A stretch of DNA of 64,000 nucleotides, taken from assembly GCF_027172205.1 (NCBI RefSeq), contig NC_070614.1, positions 47,990,001 through 48,054,000 on the forward strand, written 5' to 3'. Within the stretch, counting starts at the first letter, position 1, and every line of letters starts with the position of its first letter. Below, piece after piece: positions 1-11,298 of the stretch. The stretch is from Podarcis raffonei. Its lineage: Eukaryota; Chordata; Lepidosauria; Squamata; Lacertidae. The notes below the pieces were generated by a model. The model saw nothing but the letters and a program-made list of their open reading frames with translations. It did not search any database and was not told the origin of the DNA. The position numbers and the translations under genes were made by a program.

Positions 1-390
1 CGCGCCCGCCTCCCTATGGCTGCACAGAGCTGCTTGCTGTCCCAGGGCGAGTGCAGCTCTGCGCAGCCATCCTGAGTGGGGCGCGAAGTCGTGCCCACCT
101 CCCGATGGCTGCGCAGAGCTGCCTGCTGTCCCGGGGCGAGCGCAGCTCTGCGCAGGGATCCGGAGCGGGGTGCGAAGAGCTGCCTGCATTCCGAAGCCTG
201 GGGAGACCAGCGCGACTTACCGCTGGCATCCCTAGGCTTGCGGATAGCAGGCTTTTCTCGGGGCTGGGATTGGGGGAAGCTCGGGCTTCCCCCGCGCCAG
301 CCCCGTGCCTGGGGGGAAAAAAAATAATTCCCCCCCTTTATTTCCCCCCTCAAAAAACTAGGTGCATCCTATAGGGAAAAAAATACGGTA
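1..390. repeat. GC-rich tandem repeat, probable end of an interspersed element
   Basis: About two and a half copies of a roughly 90 bp GC-rich unit (GATGGCTGCGCAGAGCTGCC and variants begin near 15 and 104) run into homopolymer-rich sequence and finish with AAATACGGTA at 381-390. Reading the other strand, the end TACCGTATTTTT looks like a DNA-transposon terminus, but the partner end lies off the window. Open frames here are a product of base composition. Family not assigned. Confidence 0.4.
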
Positions 391-629
391 TTTGATATTA
401 TTATTTAAGAAAGACCAAAATTGAAGAATTTACTATTTTGCCATAGACAACAGAATCCTACATAATGCATTGAGGAAAATAGGGCCTTCCAGGCAAGAAT
501 GTGAAAAATATAATGTATATATACAAAGCTTTGTAAAAGAATAACATTCAGAGTATCAATTCACGCATTCTACTTTTTAAAAAAAAAGTTTCTACAAATG
601 ACAATGTTGACTGAATTTCAGAACATTAC

Positions 630-2727
630 CTGCCAAGGTTGCAGATCTTGACGTTCAAATGTGTTATGACCCATCCTTGATCTGTGTTTGGATCTCTTCA
701 AAGAAATGTCATGTAAAGCATGAGCCACCACATGGACAGCATTGTAGATACTATAGCTGTGGCCAGTCATGCCCATTTCAAAGAATGGATGAGGAAGACT
801 CTCCAGGCTCTCCTCTCCTGTACATTGTTCACTTGTGTCCACTGGCACACTGCGATTGGGAAAATCACAGTCAAATGCTTGCTCCCAGAAGTCCTTCAAA
901 AAACCATTTTCTTTTATCCCATCAGGCTTTATGCTTTGAAGAAAATCATGGAACCCCAGAAGGTCTTCTGAGTGAATTGTGAAACAAATGGCACCTTGGA
1001 AGAGACGAAAATCCCAATTCCTTTGAAGCCCCAACAACATGAAATCAATCTGAGTTGTTATGATCCAAACTTTTGTAATTGATGAAATGTAATTTTCTTT
1101 AGGACCTCTTGTAAAGAAAATAGCTGTCAGCCATGTGAGTGCCATAGATTCTCCATAGATGATAAATGTTTGGGCTTTGTCATCTTTGATAACTTTGTAA
1201 CTCCTTAATAATACACTATAAACTTCATCAAAGTCATCGAAACGAGCTAGTTTTGGGAGCCTTTGTGTGAAGGCGGAACAGATTCCATTTTTGGATAACA
1301 AAGGTTCCATAGTCTGCAAGAAATTTTCTCCACTTTCATCGTCCACAACAAAGATTCCAACCCATATCCATCCAAAATGCTTAAGCAAGCTGATAATTCC
1401 CATGTATTGATGGGCTTCATTTGGAACCATGCGGTAGAAGGAAGAGATATGATTTTCCTCAGTCTCCTCCTCAATGGGAAATGAGCCGTAAGTGAGCTAC
1501 AAAAAATGCAGCAATTACTGAAGCACATTATGAGCAATGACTTCAGTTAATTTTCTACAATTATTGATATATTTTCATGATTCAAAAAATATTTCATTAA
1601 TCATATTAGACCTTTTCTGGGAATATGCCGCTCATATTTATGTTTTGTGTATAGACACTTTTTGAAGCTTGGAATCATATCAATAATAGTGATAATAAAT
1701 ACAATCATTTTCTTTCCAGCCTGCCCTTTAACAACAGGTGCTGGGATACTTACAATAATTTAGCATACAAAAGAAAGAAGAGCAGAATCATGGCAGGTGT
1801 CTCCAGCTAGCATTATCTTTTCCCTTGGAAGCCTCATAAGAAACTTTTTAAGGCGAGGGAGTGTGAGTAGCATCAAAGGAAGGTTGTTTCTAGGACAAAA
1901 GTGAAATTGTGAAGCTCCCTTCTTATTTTTGCTATTGGATACTGGATCTTAAGTAGATCCAGATCTTAAGCCAGTGTGGTGTAGTGGTTAAGAGCGGTAG
2001 TCACGTAATCTGGGGAACCGGGTTCGCGTCTCCGCTCCTCCACATGCAGCTGCTGGGTGACCTTGGGCCCGTCACGCTTCTTTGAAGTCTCTCAGCCCCA
2101 CTCACCTCACAGAGTGTTTGTTGTGGGGGAGGAAGGGAAAGGAGATTGTTAGCCGCTTTGAGACTCCTGAAGGGGAGTGAAAGGCGGGATATCAAATCCA
2201 AACTCTTCTTCTTGTTTGTGTTATAGTATTGGAATATGGTTTTTTGGTATGTCTTCAGGAGAAGGGATGATTAATGAGTAAACTCTTCACAAATCTGGAG
2301 TGGAGTCCCTAATACAGTTGCGTAGTTCTTATACACCTTTGTCTTGCAACATTTGCAGCCAAGCTGGTGCCAAATGTATTGCTCTGTTTTCCTTTGGACC
2401 ACATCAGCAAGGCTGAGAGGTCTTCTAGTATGGGCAGAGTAGGACTCGACATCCATACACACTGCCCAGGCTTGTGCCCTGGGGAGGTCACTTCAGTTCT
2501 TCTAGTGCAGCCAAAATAACAAAATAATTCTTCAGAGGTTTGACTTCACCCCTGGATGCACACTCCATCGTCTCTCAAGAAAGGCAGATGCTAATAACAT
2601 TCACTATGAGTTTTCTGTGTTACTATGAAAATTACTGTTTTTATTGTTTTGTTATGTCATTATGGAATTGCTTTTGTACTGTTTGTTTGAAATGCATCCC
2701 TGTTCCTTTGTAGTAATCCACTTTGAG

Positions 2728-2777
<50 letters not shown>

Positions 2778-5412
2778 ATGTGTGTGTAAAAGCAACGTAC
2801 AAAGAAAATCAATGAATGAATGACAATAAGGAGAGTAGGGTTGGTGCTAAAATGTAAATATAACATGTGAAAATTCAAGTTGAAGAAGTGAATATTTAAA
2901 GAGCACATGACAAAAACTATACAATGAAGGCACTAGACATTACCCTGCAGAGAATTCCATATTTTAAGAGCTGGCACATATAATGACTTTTCTCAGGCAT
3001 CACCAACTAAAAAAATTGGCAAGGTACACCTTAAAAAAAAAGTTATGGGAGTTCTAAATGTATAATCTGACCATGGGGGACTTGGGGAGGAAGTTTAAGT
3101 TTCAATTTAATGGATTAATAATGACTGGTAGTCCGAATCATAGAACTGTAGAGTTGGAAAATACAAGTCAAAATAGCCAGGCCCAGAAGAGAGGGAGGAA
3201 GAGTAGCGGGACTTTGCTCATTGAGAAACAGATATTTGCTTCTAATGGAATATCAGAAACAGCATCATTCAAATTACTGTTTTTGTTGAGAAGTATTTTG
3301 AAATAATAAAGACACTATTTTCTACCAGCTTGGTCAATTTTCCATGTTATTAACCTTGGAGAATGATTTTGAAATACTTTACTTTTTCATTTGCAGTGTG
3401 TTCATTGCACTGCTATCTCAGTTTTTAATGCCAGAACTAACTGCTAGGTATCTTGTGCAAGCCCTTCCTCCCTACTGTATATTCAACCTACTTGTTACAT
3501 ATTTAATATTAATGTTTTATAAATTCTACAGAAAGTGCCAAAAACCAGCTCAAAGCTATAAGAAGATCAGGAGTCTATTCACCCTAGAAGTCATTATGCT
3601 GCTTCTGCTATTCAGAAATCCTACCTGCGGAATCTTGTAGAGGCCTATGTTTTCTCTCATATGGAAGGATGTATCAAAGCTAAGTCCCCCAACAATGGCC
3701 ATGAGGTTCTTCTGGGTGTCACATTTATAGTTGGGGACAAATATCTGCGATTTGAAGAGCAGGTCTAATGTGCTACGACAGGTCATCCTTGCATCATGAT
3801 AGCTATCATAGATGTGGAACCCAAGAGTGATATTGGGCAAGACTGTGGGGTTCACATTGATCTCTTTCACAGCAAATGCCAAGGCAAGTATGTGCTGGTA
3901 GAATTTTGTCACCATGCTGCAAGTAAAGTTATTTAATATATCATTCCAGAGGAGAATTCTACAATGCACGAAATCAACACCCCACAATTTTGGCCATTTT
4001 TATCTCAAATAATTTTTGTTGAAATGAATTTATGCTATCTGTAATTCATGTTTCTAAGCTAACAGACAACACACAGTTAATGAACATGTCTGATTCATCA
4101 GGGCATCTGTGTTCTGCATGGTTCTTCGACACACCCACCTTTCATCCCTTCCTCAACTTTTGTAGCTCAGATGATGATGATGATGATTTAAAAAATCCCT
4201 TTCCCTCATCCTTCTCTTTTGGTAGCTGAATACTTCACATATCTCATGAAGTGCTTTCTGACTCAGAAAAGTTTGTCTCCTATACTCATTTACTTTGAAT
4301 AACCGCAACTGAACTCATTAGGATGTTTATGTGAGTGGATGGGTATATACAGATGTATTGAAGCTCAGTGGTTCCATATGAGCAATTCTGCCCATTTCAT
4401 TTTATCGTGTTTATATTTTCAATCTTAAATTCAGTTCTTCACATTTTCACATCAGCCCAATGGACACTTGCTGTATGAAATCTTGCCTAATATACTGATT
4501 CCTGCAAATACCGGTTTGGGGGTGTGTGTGTGTGTGTGTGTGTTGCAATAGTCCCTAGCATGAAGTATTTTGATTAATACATGTGCTGAATATAAACTTT
4601 ATTCGCCTCAGCCAATGGCCATAGCAACATGAGAACTTTACAATATACACAGAAGAAAGTGAAAATCATATATTAACAGGACAGTTTGGGGTCCTGAGTC
4701 AACAGTCAGATAATGAACCTTATTCTGATTGCCCCTGCTAAAAACCTAGCAACCTTTGTTGTTGTCTGCTCTGCTTGATCTGCCAGAAGAAAGGAGACTG
4801 TGGAAGTGACTGAGCGCCCTGGGATGCGCAATACAGAGTGTTTTATGTACACTCTGTTTTCTGGAGAATTTTAATACAGAGTTCTAGTGATCCAAAAATT
4901 CCGTAAGGTGGTTCGCTGGACATTCACATTAAATATTTGTGATGATCTTTAATTGTATTTGATTGATTGATTTACTTTCTACGTTCAGTGTATTATATTG
5001 AATTTCCTTTGATTTATATGCCATTGCAAAAAAATTTAAAAATACAATATAAAAAATTAAAGAAGTAGAAATGTATAATTCAAAATCTAGCTCAGTGGCT
5101 TATAAATGTCAATGTACAGTCTCAACCATCAAACTTACAAACTTAAAAACATAACAAAAAAGAAAAAAGACTTGTTGGGAAGAGAGGAGACTCTTACTAT
5201 GAAACATCGAACATATTCTGTGAAGGGTGTTCTTTGAAGAAAACTTCATAGAATATATAAAAGAGTTGAGAAGAAATCCCACCAATGATGAAGTCCCCTG
5301 GCTGGTACCACTCATGAGGAACAGGAAAAGGCTCTTTCATTGGACACCCGATATTATCTGCTCTACTTACAACAGGCATTTGCAGGAAAAGCAACACCAA
5401 CAGCCACAACAT
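630..5412 (-). CDS. V2R gene A, exons 1-3 (3' part off the left edge)
   Basis: Vomeronasal type-2 receptor (class C GPCR). Three exons are visible on the minus strand: exon 1 5198..5412, exon 2 3625..3916, exon 3 630..1496, each bounded by AG acceptors and GT donors with the phases used by the complete neighbours. Exon 1 starts [18 protein letters not shown], a signal peptide, followed by the conserved [14 protein letters not shown] stretch. Exon 2 reads [20 protein letters not shown], the start of the Venus-flytrap domain. Exon 3 holds the second lobe, with [20 protein letters not shown] near its end. All three exons are open. Exons 4-6 should lie left of position 1, so intactness cannot be judged. 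The intron between exons 3 and 2 carries a SINE and a CT/GT microsatellite. Family membership is certain; functional status is unknown. Confidence 0.85.
1970..2214 (+). mobile_element. tRNA-derived SINE in intron 2 of gene A
   Basis: The 5' part starts GCCAGTGTGGTGTAGTGG and has a pol III A-box-like TAGTGGTTAAGAG (from 1982) and a B-box-like GGTTCGCGTCT (from 2021). The body continues through a unit ending in AGGCGGGATATCAAATCC, a form common to reptile tRNA SINEs. It is a retroposon, not a functional tRNA gene. Subfamily not assigned. Confidence 0.7.
2731..2787. repeat. (CT)n(GT)n microsatellite
   Basis: Uninterrupted CT dinucleotides change to GT dinucleotides with one interruption. Lies in an intron of gene A. 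Confidence 0.9.
4521..4543. repeat. (GT)n microsatellite
   Basis: Eleven or so GT units in intron 1 of gene A. The rest of that intron (about 3917-5197) shows no recognisable feature apart from AT-rich sequence. Confidence 0.85.
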
Positions 5413-7302
5413 CTTAGCAGTGTAGCTTTTCTCCCCTACAGCAAATCTCTTAAGTAGAGATTTCCTAGTCTACAGCTGTACTGAAATTATTTTTAGATGT
5501 TTTCAGATGTTTCAATCATTTTATGCTTTGTGTGTTTGCTGCCCTGGTTTCTTTTAGGAGGAATCAGAAGCATTGGATGAAGCCTGGCAATGGAAATAAA
5601 AGTAGTGATAAATCTAAAAGAGTGAATTGTCAGCTATATATTAGAACCAAAACCTGACAAATGCATGCCTTGATATATAGATAAGAGTGTCAACATCCAT
5701 TAAAGTCCTGACTTTTTTCATGTGCAAACAGAAAGTCTCTTAAGATTTGACCAAGTGAACTAAATATAATTATTTGGATAATTGTTGGAAGAGATAATAA
5801 TTTTCTCAGTATTTTAGCTCAGTTACACTTTTTTAAAAAAGCATGTTTGGTTCGATTTGTTCATCCAAATCTGATTACATATTGCCTCTGCCTCTTAGTG
5901 GTCCCCAATGTGGAATTTTTCAAAGCAAGCTGGCTGGAAAGTCATGGTGAAACTTATGCTTTGTGACTGCAGAGCAAGGATTTCTAAATCACATGATTTA
6001 GATGTTACAGCAAAACAGAGCTGAGTACGATCAGTTTTCTGTTGACCCACTGCCTCAAATTTCCTAATGCTCAAATCGCATAGACCACAACATGTAATTA
6101 TCACTAGGGACACTAGGAAAATGGTCCTTTGCAGCACCCCACAGCACAACTTCTGCAGTGCTCAAAGATATTTAGTAACACTGACTGCAGCCAAAACTAT
6201 GCAGGTCAGCCTGAAAATCCCTCATTTCTTGGGGGAATCCATCAAATTTTATCACTCTCCAAAAGTAACTAACCCAATGGTTCCTCAAACACTGAAGAGT
6301 ATTAGCAGCAATAATAAACGGGGAGGAGGGGAGGGACAATATAATTTTGAAAATCCTCCAAGTTTTATTCATTTCAATTCTCAGATTGCATGACAACCCA
6401 GCTCTTCCATAACTCATTTATTGGAGAAGTAAAGTTGTAAAGATGGGAGGGTGGGGGGACGAAAACAAAAACCAGGATTCGTTTTTGGGTCTCACCCTGC
6501 GGCAACTGCCAAATTCCAGTTTTACCAAAGCAATGGGCAGCTCCCATTTCTCAAGAGTATGAATGAATTCAGAGCAGAATACACTTTTGTCATCAAGGTG
6601 ACCAATCCTTACAGACCAATCAGATACACAACGAGCTAGTGTAAAATTAAATTACATTGGGATAAAGAACACTATGGAGCGGGACTACTGTTCGCTGTAC
6701 TGGCCAAACCCTAGCGGAAGGAAAATAAGCTTTTAAAATTGTGTAGGAGATAACCTAGTATGGAAACGGGCTGCATTCTATTCTGATATAGTATGTGTAT
6801 ACCCTGTGCATTGAACTGCATTGTCATTCAAATGTTTTACTAACACATCTGCCTAACATGTATACTTTCCCCTTCTCATGCCACTTTCCCCTTAATTGTG
6901 CGGTTTTCTGTCACTAACTCAGAGCTACCTCAACCAGTACCACATTTCCCCCTTTGTCTCTAAGCGGTGCAGGCCTGCACTGGGTTTCTTCTAAGTTATA
7001 TCATACCCTCCAACATTTCTGTGATGAAAATAGGGACATCTCATTCCATATCCTTCAATATTTCTCCAATGAAGATAGGGACATCCTAAGGAAAACTGGG
7101 ATATCCTGGGATCACCTCAGAAACTGAGATACCTTCTGTAAATCTGGGACTGTCCCTGGAAAATAGGAACACTTGGAGACATTGATTTGGCATTGCAATA
7201 ACAGCAGAATCACTAGCGGAGGCTGCAGTTAAAATGGCCTTGGTCTTAAACAATGCCACTTCACATATAGAAGACAATGAAGGAAAATCCCCAAGGTTCT
7301 TT
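5413..7302. other. Intergenic region upstream of gene A
   Basis: Contains the conserved upstream block 5729..5836 (starts CAGAAAGTCT and ends near TTTTAGCTCAG), a second block near 5850-5895 ending in a CTCTTAGTGG-type sequence also found upstream of D, H and F, and a repeat at about 7003-7185 rich in GGGACATC and CTGTCCCTGGAAAATAGG-like words. No gene is evident; short open frames here have no recognisable product. Confidence 0.5.
7003..7185. repeat. Dispersed GGGAC-rich repeat fragment
   Basis: Words such as AATAGGGACATC recur twice and the fragment ends CTGTCCCTGGAAAATAGGAA. Similar words end the inverted-repeat element at 12314..13004, so both may come from one DNA-element family. Family not assigned. 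Confidence 0.35.
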
Positions 7303-8148
7303 TTAATTCTTTCTCCTTATTAGTTGCTCTCTGTTGTTCAACTCAGGCCTCAAGATAATGATGTAGCATTTAGGAACAAAGATGCAGCCCAATAATCCAG
7401 CACTGGAGGCCAAGATGGAGATGATCTCCACCACTACCATGTATTTCCCTTTGGTGCTCAGGTAAGTTGGAAGAAAAGAAAGCCAAACACTGCAAAACAG
7501 CAACATGCTGAAGGTAATGAATTTGGCTTCATTAAAACTGTCAGGTAATCTGCGGGCCAGAAATGCCACAATGAAACTGGCAATCGCCAGGAGGCCCATG
7601 TAACCCAGGACACAATAAAACAGGATTACGGACCCTTCATTACATTGCACAATGATTTCTGCGGTTACAGAGTGCATATCTAAATCAGGGAATGGGGGAG
7701 ATGTCATCAACCACAAAGTACAAACAATAGATTGAATCAAAGAACAGGAAACTACAACAGAGTAGGCCAGTCTTTGCCCTACCCACTTCCTCATGCTAGA
7801 GCCTGGCTTGGTGGCCATGAAAGCTACAACTACAGTGATTGTTTTGGCCAGCATGCAAGAAATAGCCACAGAGAAGATCATGCCAAAAGCAGGTTGTCTG
7901 AGAAGACAGGTCATTTCCCCAGGTTTTCCAAGGAACAGCAAAGAAGAGAGGAAGCAGAGCAGAAGAGAGACCAGAAGTGTGCAGGTGAGGGCTCGGTTGT
8001 TGGCTTTGACTATGGGGGTAGCTTTGTGCTTCAAAAAAGTGCCAAACACCAGGGTTGTGAGAAGGGAAAAAGAAAAAGCAACATAAACTAAGCTAATCCC
8101 GAAAGGTTCTTCATAGGAAAGAAAGCTCATAGTTTTGGAGATGCATTG
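7303..8148 (-). pseudogene. V2R gene B: exon-6-only remnant (seven-helix domain)
   Basis: This stretch codes for the seven-helix domain of a V2R, from [20 protein letters not shown] to the shared C-terminus [14 protein letters not shown], with no stop or frameshift for about 282 codons. TM6 ([20 protein letters not shown]) and TM7 (PKCYIII) signatures are intact. The first 18 or so codons of a normal exon 6, including the end of the cysteine-rich linker and the splice acceptor, are missing. At 8145-8148 (ATTG) the sequence switches to intergenic DNA homologous to the region from about 30497-30760 upstream of gene D. Exons 1-5 are absent between here and gene C. A deletion with 4 bp of microhomology explains this. 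Probably non-functional, but young or kept open by gene conversion. Confidence 0.85.
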
Positions 8149-8422
8149 ATTTTCATACAAAATAACTTTATCTAAAGGTCAAAAATCTAAGCATTAAGAT
8201 TATTATACATCATTTCATATATGTAATAATTATGATATATACACTTTAACACGCCATTTTCTAAGCAGATGCTGCTGTTCTGTTTTAATTCCCATTTTAT
8301 GTAACTGTTTTATGTTGTATGTCAAAATGTAATCAGCAAAATTGATTACAAAGTATGTTGGATTGATTGGGTTTGTTTATCCCAAATCTGATTGCATGTT
8401 ACCTCTGCCCCTTAGTGGTTCC

Positions 8423-10150
8423 TGTTGGAAAAACGCCCGCCCGGGTTGCTTGCCAGCTCCCAGACCCACCGGGGCATTTATCCGGAGGTCGCTATCTGAC
8501 TGGAACCCAGGAAACCTCCTCAGTCCAGAGAGACTATTAATAAGCGACTCCTCCCTTTTGAGAGAAGCACACTCACTTTCTCCTGGCAATCCATCACAGA
8601 AGAAAGAGGCAGTCTGTAGTCTCCAGCTACTTTATTCGACTGTACATACAAACTGTACATACAAACACACATGTCTGTTCTCCCTGAGCGGTCCAGCATC
8701 AGAGTCTGCGACTCGACACTGCTTCAATCCAGAAGCAGAAGAGACACTCAGCAAACTCCACCCAGTTAGACTGAGTACTCTGAGAACTGACTCAGACTTC
8801 CTGTTCCACGCTCAGAGACATCATCTGATGTCAACAACCTTGCTGCTTCCTCGCAGCTTGTGGGAACTAAAATCCCAACATCCTCCCCCATTTGAGTAAC
8901 ACAAAAACAAAAGCAGCATCAAGTGAGGAAAACAAACAGTTGTTATACACATAACCATCCCCTGTTGTCCCAGTTCCACCTTTGGAACTACCTGCAACTG
9001 GATCCACCAGTTGAAACCTCTGGTTACTCCTTTTCCAAGGAACTAGAGCTTCGGCTCTACCTTGGCTAGGGAGAATTGCGTTGCACCCTGCAACTTCCAG
9101 GAATGGCTTTGTCTCTGCCCTGGACAAACCTTGAACCTGGCTTGAGCTGTTAACTACAGCTATACATGCCATAGCTGAGTTTGCAAACTCCTGAGAGTAC
9201 CTTTTGGGTGGTATGCCCTTAGTAACTCTCTCAGATCTGCGAATGAGGTGCAGATCCTCCTTGCTGGCTGGTTGTTCCTTTGGACTTTTGGGAGAATTAC
9301 GTCCAACAGTAAACAGTGGTTCTTGCAATTCCAGTTCAGCCTGAACCTGTGTAGGCCTGGACATTGTGTATGAACCCTTCTCAATGACTGTGTCATCATA
9401 ATGTTCAGTGGTGCTTTCACTGTCACTCTCAATATCAGAATACACATTTGTATTGATCTCAGTGGGAAAACAGTGGAGAATCTCTCTCTCCTGTCTACCA
9501 GTGCATTCTACATGTTTTGTCAGAATCACTGAATCAGACTCGGGAAGAACTACTCTGTAGTAACCCTTTTCGTAACCCACAAAAATGCCCTTTGACTCCC
9601 TGTGGTGTCTCCACACGCACCTGGGATGCAAAAACCCTTAAGTGTTTCACTGAAGGTTTTCTCTGGAACAGTTTCTCAAATGGAGAACTTTCCATAACAG
9701 CTGAAACCTTTCTTACCCACGTGTAAGAATACGCGTTCAGCGACTCAGCCCAGAACTTTTTGGGCAAATCTGCTCTAAGCAGTTGTGCTTTCATGCCTTT
9801 CTGCAACTCTGTGTTCACCTTGACACAAACACTTGTTCCATGAAGCCTCTGAGAGAGCAACCTTGTGCTCTATGTTGTGTTTCTCTAGGAAATCCTCGAC
9901 ATCCTGTGAAACAAAAACTGGCTTTTCATCTGTGAAAAGACTTTCAATTTTGGCATCATGAACAAATTTCACCTTTTCACAAAACTCTTTGAATTTCGCT
10001 AAGGTCTGTTGCGGCTTCTGCAATACGTAAATCCAAACATATTGAGAAAAACAAACAATGATTACAAGATAGTACTTTGCATTGCCTCTGGAGAGCGGTA
10101 GAGGATCAATTACATCAGGATACACACGCTGAAACACTTTGGTAACCTTT
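8423..10150 (-). mobile_element. Ty1/copia-type LTR retrotransposon fossil
   Basis: On the minus strand, a 458 bp LTR (8423..8880) has TGTTGG/CCAACA ends, with a purine-rich tract directly beside it at about 8881-8893, as expected of a 3' LTR. Further right lies coding sequence resembling a copia integrase core and the following linker, with words such as YYLVIIVCFSQYVWIYVL, KKFWAESLNAYSY and RRSERVTKGIPPKRY. The element is incomplete and broken in several places. Its outer (right) side is occupied by a different LTR-like repeat at 10151. Absence of this element from the homologous D-E intergenic sequence, which matches up to 8422, shows it arrived after those regions separated. Confidence 0.8.
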
Positions 10151-10975
10151 GCGTGTTGAGGTCCCCAATCCACCCCCCAAAATAACTCACAACGGACACG
10201 TAATTTTTTGTTTAAGATTTTTGGCATGATTTTGGCCACAACTTTATTAAAATACAAACTGTGAGTGGTTGTTTAGGCATTGGTTAAGACTATCTGTCCC
10301 CCCGCCTGGGGACAGAACTGACTTCCGGGCACCACCGAAATACAGTGCGGGGGAAAGCAAGTCAGGGAAGAATTGGAGCTGAGACACAGACCCTCAACTC
10401 TCACCCCCTGCTCCCCGAAGGCTTGCCGGCCCTAGTCCCATTCCAGGGATTGGACGAAAAGATGGCAAGCCCCAGGATTCCTTTAACGGAATTCCCTTTC
10501 CGCAGCAACCATGGAGGGGCAGGCCCAGCCTATCCTAACCCCTCCTCCACCATATTTATAACCAATGCCTAACCACAACCTTACAAGTTGTGACGATTTG
10601 CTACGCAGTAGGCAAAAACCACCCAGCCAGCCAATTTGCCAGGTGGAAAAATTCCTACCAGGCCCCTGCTCAAAGGCAGACGGCCCCATGACAGGCATAG
10701 CAAGGTCAACGCAACAACCCCTTATTCTAGGGCGGGTGGGCGGGTGATCCGTTGCACGCAGCAAAAGAGAAAGTAGAAGGCTGTGTGCAGAGTATTTAAA
10801 CCTTTTACCCCTCCCACCAAAATTGCAACATAACTTTTCCCCCAGCAACTCAGCAATCCAATCAATGCCCCCTGGCCATCTTGGAGAACTTACCCAGCAA
10901 CAAAGGGGGTGGCTCAGTAGACCCCACCGCAACACGTGCTCTCCCTGAAGGAGAACACGCTTTGCAGAAACCTTC
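10151..10975 (-). mobile_element. LTR-like repeat (copy 1 of 3), probably a solo LTR
   Basis: Shares with 39699..40456 and 44908..45670 (both in the opposite orientation) a TATTTAA-type TATA box, a GGGGCCTGGTAGGAATTTTT-like segment, a GTCACAACTT segment and AATAAAGTTGTGGCC about 84 bp before the end. Promoter, poly(A) signal and a short tail in that order are the plan of an LTR. No coding part of its own is seen. Right of 10975 the sequence returns to V2R intergenic DNA matching 21490 and 31620. Family unassigned; an old non-coding fossil. Confidence 0.55.
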
Positions 10976-11298
10976 TGGCTTTTCTCATATGCTTGGTATT
11001 CAGTAACCCTGCATTCTACCTTCCAATTAATTCATAAATGCTCACATTCTACCAGAATACAACTCTTCCCTTAAAGGCGTGTTTTAACATTCATATTGCA
11101 TCACAATACAGTTCTTCCCATTTTGCTAGTTTCCACCAATCACCAGGTCTGAGGCATAGAGACAGTTCTATGATGTTGGAGTGAGGTTGGAATAGCAGAA
11201 AAATTTCTATAGGGTGGCTATAGTAAAAATGCCATCCATTTTAAACAACACCACTTCATGTGTAATAAGATGGTAAAGGAAAATTACTAGGGTTCTTT

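Noticed and set aside
1970-2045. Possible tRNA gene
   Set aside because: A- and B-box-like words are present but the cloverleaf is not kept and the sequence continues into a SINE body.
7732-8091. Open frames on the plus strand across exon 6 (also at 11641, 22185, 42902 and 59381)
   Set aside because: They repeat at the same place in every exon 6 copy, antisense to the seven-helix domain, and encode no recognisable protein.
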